Source: Streptosporangiaceae bacterium (GTDB lineage Bacteria > Actinomycetota > Actinomycetes > Streptosporangiales > Streptosporangiaceae). From it: a DNA stretch of 64,000 bases. Numbering within the stretch: position 1 is the stretch's first letter; each line of letters begins with the position of its first letter. Position numbers and translations under genes: made by a program. Below the pieces are notes generated by a model. It saw only the letters and a list, made by a program, of their open reading frames with translations. It did not search any database and was not told the DNA's origin. Below, piece by piece: positions 26,725-35,259 of this stretch. The stretch spans positions 1 through 64,000 of the forward strand of contig JAFARZ010000220.1 of assembly GCA_019245115.1 (NCBI GenBank), given 5' to 3'.

Positions 26725-28650
26725 ATGCCGCCGCCAGGTGGGTTGACCGACAAGATTGGGAACCGGTATGAGGGCCGGGTCGCGGTCTGGCGGGTGCTGC
26801 GATTGATCGATGATCTGCACGATTCGGTCCGGTTCCGTCTGGAGACGCCCGGTGACGATCATTTCGAGTGGTGGGTCCAGCGCGCTGACGGCTCACGGAC
26901 CTACACGCAGGTTAAGCGGCAGCAGGCCCCCGACGAGGACTGGTCGATCCGCACGCTGGCATCCAAGAAGGTGAAGGTGCTGACCGCCTTCGGTGACCGG
27001 CTAGAGACAGAAGCGACGGCGCGGTGCGAGTTCTTCTCCGCCCTGTCGGCCTCGCACTTGCAGGACCTGGCGGAGAGCGCGCTTATGGCCGCGGATCTCC
27101 AGGAGTTCGAAGCCGTGTTCGCCGCATCGCAGATCAAGCAGGATTCGTGGCAGGAGACCAGCGCGCCTGGCCGGGCGTTACTCGTGAGCAAGCGTGGCGG
27201 AGGCTGCGGCGGATCAGCGTCGGCACCATCGACGAGCGCAGCCTGCGGGATACCCTGCGTGCGCTCGCACGTGCGCTCGTCGCCGGATCACCCGATGATG
27301 TGATCGCCCGGCTCGCCGAATTCCTGACCGATCACCTCGCCCGGGAGTTGACCGCCGCAGACGTCTGGGACTTCCTGCGCCAAGCGGGTCACCCGCCCGT
27401 GGACTGGGCTCAGGACAGCAACGTCTACGCCCCGGTCCATGAAATCACCAGCGGGTACCGGGCCGGGATCGCCGACGATCGCGGCCCGCTCGCCGAGATA
27501 AGCCGTTCGATCACTGGTGACCTGGCTCGGCTGGCAGCCGACCCGTCCGGGCCGGATGTGATCACGGTGGCCGCCGACGCCGGTATCGGCAAGACCGCCC
27601 TGCTCGGGCAGGTTCTCGACACGCTGGACACGGCGGCCTCCGCGCGCCCGATCGTGCTCGCGGCACGGCTGGATCGGCTGGGCGCGTTCACGGACGCGGT
27701 GAGTCTGGGCAGCGCGCTGCGCCTGCCCGGATCGCCCGCAGCCGTGCTGTCCCGGGTAGCTGCGGCCGGCCAGCGCTTCTGATCCTGGATCAGGTAGACG
27801 CGTTCGGAGCCGGGTCAGGCCGCAACCCCGCCCGGTTGGACGCGGTCGCTGAGGTCATCCGCGACGTGCGAGCCTTGTCGGTACGCGTGATGCTGGCCTG
27901 CCGGGCCTTCGACCTTGAGGTCGACCTCCGCCTCGCCGAGCTGGCCGGGGTTACCGGGCGAGGCCGACGCGCCGAGGGGCATCGTGTGGAAGAGCTTGGC
28001 CCACCGCCGGCCCCGGACGTGGAGAAGGCGCTGCACGATGCCGGCATCCTCCCGGTCAGCCTCACGCCCTCGCTGCACAGGCTGTTGGGCACGCCGCTGC
28101 ACTTGCGCATGCTCGTCACGTTGCTGCGGCGCGGCCAGCTCGATCCTGCCGGGATCACCACCAGGGTGGGGCTGTTCACCGAGTTCTACCGTGCCGTGTG
28201 CTATGAGGTAGAGAACCGGCTGCCCGGCGCGCCGGTCCCCGAGATCACCGAGACGCTCGCGGCGGCGCGGGTGATCCTGCTGTGCATGCCGCCGTCAAGG
28301 AGATGGCCGCCTCGCCGCTGGCGACCGAGCAGGCGCTGGCTGCCGCGGGGTTCGCGGCTGGTCATGCTGAGCTGACGGTCCAGGCACTGTCCTGGCTGGA
28401 GACTGGCCCATACGCGCTCGCTCAGGGATGGCAACATGATTGGCGCGGATTGTCCGCTAATGTCATCGCCCAGGTATGCGCCCAGCTTCCCGCAGCCCAG
28501 ACCCGGACGATCCAGGAACGCGCGGCGTACTACACCACTGTTTTTGAGAAAGAGCGCCGTCAGCTGTACGGGTCAGCGGCCCAGCGGCTGCTGCGTGACG
28601 TTCCCGCCGGCCGCGTCGTGTGCCGGCTTGGTCTTATGAACCACGATAGA
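26725..28650 (+). pseudogene. Broken nuclease-NTPase (STAND-like) gene with at least three frameshifts
   Basis: The ATG at 26725 follows GGGAG at five bases. Residues 1-130 suggest a PD-(D/E)XK-type nuclease, similar to the DUF4297/Cap4 N-termini of defence NTPases: Glu16 (NRYEGR), acidic DDHFE at 44-48 and Gln62-x-Lys64 (TQVKRQ). Protein-like sequence then moves to a second frame near 27180 (Walker A DAGIGKTALL near 27570), a third near 27778 (Walker-B-like LLILDQVDAFG) and a fourth near 28275 (AAVKEMAASPLATEQAL). It stops being gene-like near 28650, where the convergent ATPase gene ends. The full-length ancestor was probably much longer. Function is inferred from domains only. Confidence 0.7.
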
Positions 28651-30100
28651 CGCGCTCCAGCGTGGCCAGTTCGACGTCGGGGCGGGCGTTGGCTTCTTCG
28701 GTGAGGCCGGGTGTAAAGCCGGACCTGCTGAACAGCAGCAGCTTGGGCGGCAGGTCCACACGGGTGCTCGGCAGCAGGCCGCGCAGGTGCTCAAGCCTGC
28801 GCAGCTGTGCTTGGCCCACCGCAGCGTTCGTCTCCTTAGCCTCGCCGATCGCCAGTATCAGGCTCTTGTCGCTTGGCGCCTCCGTCACCACCAGGTCCAG
28901 CTCGTGGCCACCTTGATGCTCCCGGCAGGCGATCTCGGTCGGCCGGACGGCGCCCGGTATGGCCCCCAGGGTCTGCTCATCCGCGTAATGCATGCACCAC
29001 TGGCGTGCCAGCTCCTCGAAATGCGGCCCTAGTATCTTCGCGGACACAGTCGCCGCGCTGCGTTCCCATACGCGGTTAGCGCGGCCCGCGACTAGTTCGG
29101 GTTCGTACCGTGCGGTGATCAGCTGGTGCAGCCGGACGATCGGCTCGGCGATCCGGAAGACCGACCGCTTACCCCGGAGCGCATCATCTAGCTGCTCGAT
29201 GAGGCCGACGTCTTCCAGACCGTCGAGCAGGTGAGCGATGGCACTGGCTGGGCGGCCGAGGGCGGCTGCGATCTCAGAGCGGCGGTTCGCGCCCGCGCTG
29301 ATCGCGCCGAGAGTCGCGGCGTACGAGGTCGGGTCGGTGATCGAGGGTTCCTCGCGGAGCAGCAGCCCGCCTTCGCGGAACATCGCACTCGCGGGGTTCA
29401 GCAGCCGACGCTGCACCCAGGAGCCGAAGTCCGCCAGTGATCGCGGCCCTGCGCCCCCGCACATGTCCTTGTAAGCAGGCGTGCCACCGGTCAGCGCATG
29501 CAGGCGGAACGCTAGTTCAGGGTCATGCGCTACGTCCCAGAACTCTGCCGCCTCCCGGAACCCGAATGGCCGGACGACCAGTTCCAGCCGAGCCCTGCCA
29601 CGCAGTGGGGCACCACCGCCGAGCAGTTGCGCCATCGTGGTCAGCGCACTGCCGCACAAGACCATCCGCGTCCTGGTACCCTGCCGGGCGTTGCCCATCG
29701 GGCTAAGCGCCTGCTGCAAGTAGGATGGTAGCGCCGGAGTGACTGCGACCAGGTAAGGAAATTCGTCGATGATCACTGCGGTGGAACGCTCTGCCCCAAG
29801 CAGCAACATCTCATCGATGGCTTCTCGATATCCGGTGAACATCACCGGCTGCCGTAGCCCCCGGTAGGCGGCATAGGCCGCGCCAAGGTCCGCAAGGTTC
29901 TGCGCCTCGCTCTGCTGGGTGGCCGCGAACATGAAACCGCCGAGTTCCAGGGCCAGCAACTCAAGCAGCAGCGTCTTGCCTTGCCGCCGCCGACCGTAGA
30001 CAAGCCCAAGCGTCGCACCGAGTTCATCCGAGGTCGCGAACTCAGTCAGCTCCGCCCACTCGGTCTCCCGATCGAACAATTGCCCTGGCTTGTCAACCAC
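28634..30100 (-). CDS. ATPase_2/DUF234 family ATPase
   Basis: 488 residues. The N-terminal AAA-type domain has Walker A GRRRQGKT and Walker B AVIIDEFPYL. The middle contains the winged-helix-like RRSEIAAALGRPASAIAHLLDGLEDVGLI. The C-terminus resembles DUF234, a nuclease-fold region, with ELDLVV and, about 15 residues later, ILAIGEAK, a possible PD-(D/E)XK core. This architecture is common in archaea and scattered in bacteria; its role is unsettled. The GTG at 30100 lies six bases after GGGAGG. A long palindrome (30118-30154) lies directly upstream. It faces the decayed NTPase gene, suggesting a small accessory region. Confidence 0.85.
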   Translation of the reverse strand: MVDKPGQLFDRETEWAELTEFATSDELGATLGLVYGRRRQGKTLLLELLALELGGFMFAATQQSEAQNLADLGAAYAAYRGLRQPVMFTGYREAIDEMLLLGAERSTAVIIDEFPYLVAVTPALPSYLQQALSPMGNARQGTRTRMVLCGSALTTMAQLLGGGAPLRGRARLELVVRPFGFREAAEFWDVAHDPELAFRLHALTGGTPAYKDMCGGAGPRSLADFGSWVQRRLLNPASAMFREGGLLLREEPSITDPTSYAATLGAISAGANRRSEIAAALGRPASAIAHLLDGLEDVGLIEQLDDALRGKRSVFRIAEPIVRLHQLITARYEPELVAGRANRVWERSAATVSAKILGPHFEELARQWCMHYADEQTLGAIPGAVRPTEIACREHQGGHELDLVVTEAPSDKSLILAIGEAKETNAAVGQAQLRRLEHLRGLLPSTRVDLPPKLLLFSRSGFTPGLTEEANARPDVELATLERVYRGS

Positions 30101-30117
30101 GGATTCCTCCCAGCAAC

Positions 30118-30154
30118 TATGGTGGCTCTAGCTATCATAGTTACAGCCACCATA
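30118..30154. promoter_or_regulatory. 37-bp palindrome upstream of the ATPase_2 gene
   Basis: Arms of 18 bases match at 16 positions around one central base. The outer ten bases (TATGGTGGCT and its complement) and the inner CTAT/ATAG are perfect. It lies 18-54 bases upstream of the GTG at 30100, where a promoter or operator would be. The AT-rich centre in a GC-rich genome argues for a protein-binding site over a terminator. Confidence 0.6.
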
Positions 30155-30357
30155 AAGGCCGGTAGGTCCGCCGGGTACGAAACCGGTCTGGTTGGCGCCT
30201 CGGGCGGAGGCCCAGGCGAATCAGACGCCGCGTCGGCGCGGTGCACTGACTCGGGCCGGCCGCTCCGCTAGGGTAGAGGCACCGGTCGATTTCCCGCGCC
30301 GCCCATCTTCCCCCGAGGGGCGGTGTAGTGCAGCGTGCCCGGAGGAGGCGGTTTGAC

Positions 30358-33300
30358 ATGACGGTTCCCGCGGGATCCAGCCAGCCGTTCGCCCACCTGC
30401 ACGTGCATACCGAGTATTCCATGCTGGACGGCGCGGCCCGGCTGAAGGAGCTGTTCAAAGAGGTCGCGGCCCTGGGTATGACCCACGTGGCGATGACCGA
30501 TCATGGCAACATGTTCGGCGCGGCCGAATTCCACCGGCAGGCGACGGCGGCCGGTGTCACCCCTGTGATCGGCATCGAGGCCTACGTAGCCCCCGAGCAC
30601 CGCACCAACACCAACCGCGTCCTGTGGGGCCAGCCGCACCAGAAGAAGGACGACGTCTCCGCCTCCGGCGCCTATCTCCACAAGACGATCTGGGCTAGGA
30701 ACAAGGAGGGGCTGCACAACCTCTTCCGCCTCTCCTCCAGGTCGTACGCCGAGGGCTGGCTGGTCAAATGGCCGCGGATGGACAAGGAGATCATCGCCCA
30801 GCACAGCGCGGGCCTGATGGCCTCCACCGGCTGCCCGTCCGGCGAGCTGCAGACCAGGCTCCGGCTCGGCCAGTACGACGAGGCGCTCAAGGCCGCCGCC
30901 GAGTGGCAGGACATCTTCGGCAAGGAGAACTACTTCCTCGAGTTGATGGAGCACGGGCTCGACATCGAAAGGAGGGTCAGGGAGGAGCTTCTCGGCATCG
31001 CCCGCAAGCTCGGCATCCCGCCGGTGGTCACCAACGACTCGCATTACACCAAGGAAGACGACGCCAAGGCACAGGAACTGCTGCTCTGCATCCAGACCGG
31101 CAAGACGCTGCTGGACGAGGACCGGTTCAAGTTCGACGGCACCGGCTACTTCATCAAGCCGGCTGCCGACATGTACAAGCTCGACTCATCTGACCTGTGG
31201 CAGGAGGGCTGCCGTAACAGCCAGCTGCTGATCGCCGACCAGGTCGACACCGCCGGCATGTTCGAGTTCATCAACCTGATGCCGCGGTTTCCCATCCCCG
31301 AGGGTTACGCCTCCGAGGATGAACTGTTCGCCGCGGAGGTCTGGCGGGGCATGGATCGCCGCTACCCCGGCGGCTATGACGAGCAGCGCAAGAAACAGGC
31401 CGAGTACGAGATCCAGATCATCAGCCAGATGGGGTTCCCGGCCTACTTCCTGGTGGTCGCCGACTTCATCATGTGGGCCAAGAACAACGGCGTCGCCGTC
31501 GGCCCCGGCCGTGGCTCCGCGGCAGGCTCGATCGTCGCGTACGCGATGGGCATCACCGACCTGGATCCGCTCGACCACGGCCTGATCTTCGAGCGGTTCC
31601 TGAATCCGGAACGCGTGTCCATGCCCGACATCGACATCGACTTCGACGAACGTGGTCGAGCCGATGTGATCAGGTACGTCACCCAGAAATGGGGTTCCGA
31701 CAAGGTCGCCCAGATCGTCACCTACGGCACCATCAAGGCCAAGGCCGCGATCAAGGACTCGTGCCGGGTGCTCGGCTTCCCGTACGCGCTGGGCGACCGG
31801 ATCACCAAGGCGTACCCGCCTGCCGTGCTGGGCAAGGAAATGCCGCTGGCCGGCATCTTCGACGAGAGCCACGAGCGGTACAAGGAGGCCACCGAGATCC
31901 GCGGCCTCTATGAATCCGAACCCGAGATCAAGCAGGTCATCGACACCGCCCGGGGCATCGAGGGGCTGATCCGCCAGCCAGGTGTGCACGCGGCCGGAGT
32001 GATCATGTCCGCCGAGCCGCTCACCGATCACATCCCGGTATGGACCAGGCACACCGACGGCGCGGTCATCACGCAGTTCGACTATCCGACCTGCGAGGGC
32101 CTCGGCCTGCTCAAGATGGACTTCCTGGGCCTGCGCAACCTGACGATCATGGCCGATGCGGTCAAGGCCATCAAGGGGAACCAGGGCATAGGCATCGACC
32201 TGCTCGGCCTGCCGCTGAACGACAAGCCCACCTACGACCTGCTCGGCCGCGGCGACACGCTCGGCGTGTTCCAGCTCGACGGCGGGGCGATGCGGACCCT
32301 GCTGCGGCTGATGAAGCCGGACAACTTCGAGGACATTTCCGCGGTGCTCGCGCTGTACCGGCCGGGTCCGATGGGCGTGAACTCGCACACGAACTACGCG
32401 CTGCGCAAGACGGGCCAGCAGGAGATCACGCCGATCCACCCCGAGCTCGAGGTACCGCTCCGGGAAGTGCTCGAGCCGACTTACGGCCTGATCGTCTACC
32501 AGGAGCAGGTGCAGAAGGCCGCGCAGATCCTTGCCGGGTACACGCTCGGCCAGGCCGACCTGCTCCGCCGCGCGATGGGCAAGAAGAAGAAGGAGATCCT
32601 GGACAAGGAGTTCGTCCCGTTCCAGCAGGGCTGCCGGGAGCGGGGTTACTCCGATAAGGCCATCCAGGCGGTCTGGGATGTACTGGTGCCGTTCTCCGGG
32701 TACGCGTTCAACAAGGCGCACACCGCTGCCTACGGTCTTATCGCGTACTGGACGGCCTACCTCAAGGCGAATTACCCAGCCGAGTACATGGCGGCGCTGC
32801 TTACCTCGGTCGGCGATGACAAGGACAAGTCAGCCCTTTACCTGAGCGAATGCCGCCGGATGGGCGTCAAGGTGCTGCCGCCGGACGTGAACGAGTCGGT
32901 GGCGATGTTCGCGGCTGTCGGAAAGGACGTCCGGTTCGGCTTGGCCGCCATCCGCAACGTCGGCGTCAACGTGGTCGAGGCCATCATCGCGGCTCGCAAA
33001 TCCAAGGGCCAGTTCACCAGCTTCTCCGACTTCCTGAACAAGGTGCCGCTGGTGGTGTGCAACAAGCGCGTCATCGAATCGCTGATCAAGGCCGGCGCGT
33101 TCGACTCGTTCGGTAATGACCGCAAGGGCATGGTCCTGGTGCACGAGCAGGCTGTCGACGCGGTGATCGACATCAAGCGTAACGAGGCTATCGGCCAGGA
33201 TTCGCTGTTCGGCGGCGATGTGGAGGCCTCGGCGGCCTTCGACGTACCGGTACCGGCGGGGGAGTGGGACAAGTCCACGCGCCTGAATTTCGAGCGCGAA

Positions 33301-33933
33301 ATGCTCGGGTTGTATGTCTCGGACCATCCGCTTTTCGGCGTCGAGCACATCATCGCGCGGGAGAGCGATTGTTCCCTCGCTGATTTGATGGAAGATGACA
33401 CCGACCGGACGGTGGTATCACGTCAGGCTGTGTCTTCTAAACAGGATCAGATTGTCAAGGTGGGCGGGATCCTTTCCGGGGTTCAACGCAAGGTGACCAA
33501 GCAGGGGAACCAGTGGGCGGCGGCCACGCTGGAGGATCTGGCCGGCGCGATCGAGGTCCTGTTCTTCCCGCAGACTTACCAGCTGTACGCGACCGCTATC
33601 GCCGAGGACGCGGTGGTGGTGGTAAAGGGAAAGGTGGATCGCCGCGACGACGTGCCCAAGCTCATCGCGATGGACATGACCATCCCGGACCTGACTGTCG
33701 GCGACTCCGGCCCGTTCGTGGTGTCTATGCCGGTGGCCCGGTGCGTGCCGCCAGTGGTCGAGCGGCTTCGTGAGGTCCTGGTCACCCACCCCGGTCCGAC
33801 CGAAGTCCACCTCAAGCTCCGCGGCAACGAACGCACCACAGTGGTACGCCTGGACGACAAGCTCCGCGTAGCCGCCTCTCCAGCCCTGATCGGCGACCTG
33901 AAACAACTCCTAGGCCCCGCCTGCGTCGGCTAA
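30358..33933 (+). CDS. dnaE: DNA polymerase III alpha subunit
   Basis: 1191 residues, the replicative polymerase catalytic subunit. The order is: PHP domain from residue 8 (HLHVHTEYSMLDGA, MTDHGNMFGA); the polymerase core with the catalytic Asp cluster PDIDIDFDERGR near residue 425 and GPGRGSAAGS just before it; fingers and tau-binding region with NKAHTAAYGLIAYWTAYLK; a helix-hairpin-helix region (FGLAAIRNVGVNVVEAI); and a C-terminal OB-fold (VKVGGILSGVQRKVTKQGNQWA). The length fits DnaE1 rather than the mutasome DnaE2. ATG 30358 lies nine bases after GGAGGAGG, better than GTG 30328. It is monocistronic. Confidence 0.96.
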   Translation: MTVPAGSSQPFAHLHVHTEYSMLDGAARLKELFKEVAALGMTHVAMTDHGNMFGAAEFHRQATAAGVTPVIGIEAYVAPEHRTNTNRVLWGQPHQKKDDVSASGAYLHKTIWARNKEGLHNLFRLSSRSYAEGWLVKWPRMDKEIIAQHSAGLMASTGCPSGELQTRLRLGQYDEALKAAAEWQDIFGKENYFLELMEHGLDIERRVREELLGIARKLGIPPVVTNDSHYTKEDDAKAQELLLCIQTGKTLLDEDRFKFDGTGYFIKPAADMYKLDSSDLWQEGCRNSQLLIADQVDTAGMFEFINLMPRFPIPEGYASEDELFAAEVWRGMDRRYPGGYDEQRKKQAEYEIQIISQMGFPAYFLVVADFIMWAKNNGVAVGPGRGSAAGSIVAYAMGITDLDPLDHGLIFERFLNPERVSMPDIDIDFDERGRADVIRYVTQKWGSDKVAQIVTYGTIKAKAAIKDSCRVLGFPYALGDRITKAYPPAVLGKEMPLAGIFDESHERYKEATEIRGLYESEPEIKQVIDTARGIEGLIRQPGVHAAGVIMSAEPLTDHIPVWTRHTDGAVITQFDYPTCEGLGLLKMDFLGLRNLTIMADAVKAIKGNQGIGIDLLGLPLNDKPTYDLLGRGDTLGVFQLDGGAMRTLLRLMKPDNFEDISAVLALYRPGPMGVNSHTNYALRKTGQQEITPIHPELEVPLREVLEPTYGLIVYQEQVQKAAQILAGYTLGQADLLRRAMGKKKKEILDKEFVPFQQGCRERGYSDKAIQAVWDVLVPFSGYAFNKAHTAAYGLIAYWTAYLKANYPAEYMAALLTSVGDDKDKSALYLSECRRMGVKVLPPDVNESVAMFAAVGKDVRFGLAAIRNVGVNVVEAIIAARKSKGQFTSFSDFLNKVPLVVCNKRVIESLIKAGAFDSFGNDRKGMVLVHEQAVDAVIDIKRNEAIGQDSLFGGDVEASAAFDVPVPAGEWDKSTRLNFEREMLGLYVSDHPLFGVEHIIARESDCSLADLMEDDTDRTVVSRQAVSSKQDQIVKVGGILSGVQRKVTKQGNQWAAATLEDLAGAIEVLFFPQTYQLYATAIAEDAVVVVKGKVDRRDDVPKLIAMDMTIPDLTVGDSGPFVVSMPVARCVPPVVERLREVLVTHPGPTEVHLKLRGNERTTVVRLDDKLRVAASPALIGDLKQLLGPACVG

Positions 33934-34006
33934 CCCCCACCGCAGGTCACCCCGCCCGCACTTGTCGCGCCACCTGATAACCCCGTGCCCGCCCGCGGCG
34001 CATATG

Positions 34007-34032
34007 CTGACATTTCATGAAATGTTTAGAAT
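34007..34032 (+). promoter_or_regulatory. Perfect 16-bp palindrome with a -10-like element
   Basis: ACATTTCATGAAATGT at 34010-34025 is a perfect palindrome. It sits between CTGACA (34007-34012, overlapping it) and TAGAAT (34027-34032). The spacing of 14 bases is short for a standard promoter, so the -35 assignment is weak, but the position suits an operator. The site is 75 bases behind dnaE and upstream of an otherwise gene-free stretch that ends in a strong terminator. Confidence 0.45.
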
Positions 34033-34168
34033 CGCGGCCGAGCGCGACCGCGCCGGCGCATTGGTCAATCGCTTATTCGTGGGGGCCTCGTCCGGTTATC
34101 GCGGACATTTACTGAGTTTTAAGGTAAGGGTCCGTCACCCCATAGGGCGAGGCCAGTGTGCGGATCGA

Positions 34169-34303
34169 GGTAGCGGCTTCGCGCCGTTACCGACTGCCCT
34201 GAATGTCCGGTAAGCCCGGAACGGGACTTGGATTAAGACGGAACATCCATGCTACTTGGAAATTTAATGTACGAATACGGCGGGTAAGTTTCCAATTAGC
34301 ATG
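34169..34303 (+). ncRNA. Possible structured leader or small RNA
   Basis: Two clear inverted repeats lie here. One is a 9-bp stem at 34169-34191 (GGTAGCGGC/GCCGTTACC, loop TTCGC). The other is a 15-bp stem with one mismatch, arms 34248-34262 and 34289-34303 (CATGCTACTTGGAAA and TTTCCAATTAGCATG). A weaker GTCC/GGAC pairing lies between. The stretch is visibly less GC-rich than its surroundings and is followed by a consensus GGAGGTGA Shine-Dalgarno. It matches no riboswitch class that I know. Transcription is inferred, not shown. Confidence 0.35.
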
Positions 34304-34335
34304 AAGTTTTCGCGCTATATGGAGGTGAAAGGCTA

Positions 34336-34551
34336 ATGTCTGGGCCAGCGCGTGCGCCCGATCCGATGGCGCCAGTAGCACGCTCTGGCGGAAGCGATGG
34401 CGCCATTGACCCGCTGGAGACCCTGGGTCTTCCAACTCTGCTAGCGACCGAATGGGGGCATTCCGGAATAACGCGCGCGGCGACGTGCCGGCCATGTCGC
34501 CTTCGTTACAGTGCCGCGCAAGTCTGGGAACTTACGAGTATCACCGCATAG
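34336..34551 (+). CDS. Small ORF behind a consensus Shine-Dalgarno; doubtful gene
   Basis: 71 codons from the ATG at 34336, seven bases after GGAGGTGA, an almost ideal ribosome-binding site. The peptide (starting SGPARAPDPMAPVARSGG) resembles nothing I know and has no signal or membrane segment. Third codon positions are not GC-biased as in neighbouring genes, which argues against a long-established coding sequence. It could be a leader peptide, a recently acquired or precursor-type peptide, or chance. The strong Shine-Dalgarno is the only good argument for translation. Confidence 0.25.
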   Translation: MSGPARAPDPMAPVARSGGSDGAIDPLETLGLPTLLATEWGHSGITRAATCRPCRLRYSAAQVWELTSITA

Positions 34552-34646
34552 CCAGTCTTGACCTCGGGGCGTCGCGCGAGCGCGAAATTTGCGGGCGGTG
34601 GAGTTGCGGGGTGCCGGGGGCGTCGGGGCAGGCTGCCGGCCAGGTT

Positions 34647-34790
34647 TCGTTGCGCAGCGACGGCCAGCCCTCGTTGCGCAGCGACGGCCAGCCCTCGTTA
34701 CGCAGCAACGGCCAGCCCTCGTTACGCAGCAACGGCCAGTCTTCGTTACGCAGCAACGGCCAGTCTTCGTTACGCAGCGACGGCCAGGCC
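34647..34790 (+). repeat. Six tandem 24-bp units
   Basis: Units start at 34647, 34671, 34695, 34719, 34743 and 34767. The consensus begins TCGTTRCGCAGCRACGGCCA, and variation is limited to four or five positions. Each unit can form a small hairpin (CGTTGC/GCGACG around GCA). Because 24 is a multiple of three, all frames stay open and give eight-residue repeats such as SLRSDGQP. That is a consequence of the repeat and not evidence for a protein. There are no unique spacers, so it is not a CRISPR array. Confidence 0.85.
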
Positions 34791-34866
34791 GCTTTTGGTG
34801 TGCCCGCCAAACGTTGATATTTCCGGTCAGCGGGCCCATGGGCCGGCCACCTCATTGGGAAGATAG

Positions 34867-34930
34867 GAGCCCCCTGGAAGAAAAGGCGCCGGAAACCGGC
34901 ACCCTTTCTTCCGCGGGGCTCTTTTATTCC
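34867..34930 (+). terminator. Very strong intrinsic terminator
   Basis: A stem of about 26 positions with three mismatches, arms 34867-34892 and 34896-34921 (outer GAGCCCC/GGGGCTC, inner GCCGG/CCGGC) and loop AAA, is followed by TTTTATT. The T-tract is on the plus strand, so it ends rightward transcription. Such a T-tailed terminator is unusual in this GC-rich sequence. The nearest annotated rightward gene, dnaE, ends over 900 bases upstream, which implies an independent transcript. Confidence 0.8.
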
Positions 34931-35045
34931 GCGTCGTCCAGCGCAGCGCCGTTCACGTAACGGTAGTATCCGCGCAAAACCGGCGGCCGTTTTCGAGGCG
35001 CCTCAACCCGTCGGCCCGCGCTCACGCCGCAAATCCGGAAATGTC

Positions 35046-35240
35046 GGGCGCGGGCGCGGGCGGGAGGCTGGCTCGGACCGCTTGGGGTGTGCGCGGGGGG
35101 GGCGCTGGCGGGCCGTGGTGCGCGCTCGGGCGCGGGCGCGGGCGGGGGGGCTGGCTCGGACCGTTTGGGTGTGCGCGCGGGGGGCTGGCTCGGGTGGGTG
35201 GGGTGTGCGCGGGGTGTCGACGTTGACAGGGGGGCGGGTG
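35046..35240 (+). repeat. G-rich low-complexity repeat tract
   Basis: A unit of about 55 bases (GCGCGGGCGCGGGCGGG, then CTGGCTCGGACCG, then TGTGCGCGGGG) occurs near 35046 and 35129, with a third partial copy from about 35183. Many G-runs lie on the plus strand, so G-quadruplex formation is possible. The frame through it codes only Gly/Ala/Arg and is not a credible gene. It lies just upstream of the YbjQ gene and probably includes its promoter region. Confidence 0.7.
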
Positions 35241-35259
35241 GGACGGTGTACTTCGGGCC

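Noticed and set aside
33962-34213. Short plus-strand ORF behind dnaE.
   Set aside because: No Shine-Dalgarno, no similarity, and it crosses the palindrome and a hairpin; treated as non-coding.
34647-34790. Possible CRISPR array.
   Set aside because: The 24-bp units are strictly tandem with no unique spacers, and there are no cas genes.
34541-34866. Octapeptide-repeat proteins read in several frames over the 24-bp array.
   Set aside because: All frames are open only because the unit is a multiple of three; none has a conserved flank or a better codon pattern.
35041-35226. A Gly/Arg-rich small protein starting with ATG at 35041.
   Set aside because: It is only a translation of the G-rich repeat tract, with no ribosome-binding site and no recognisable sequence.
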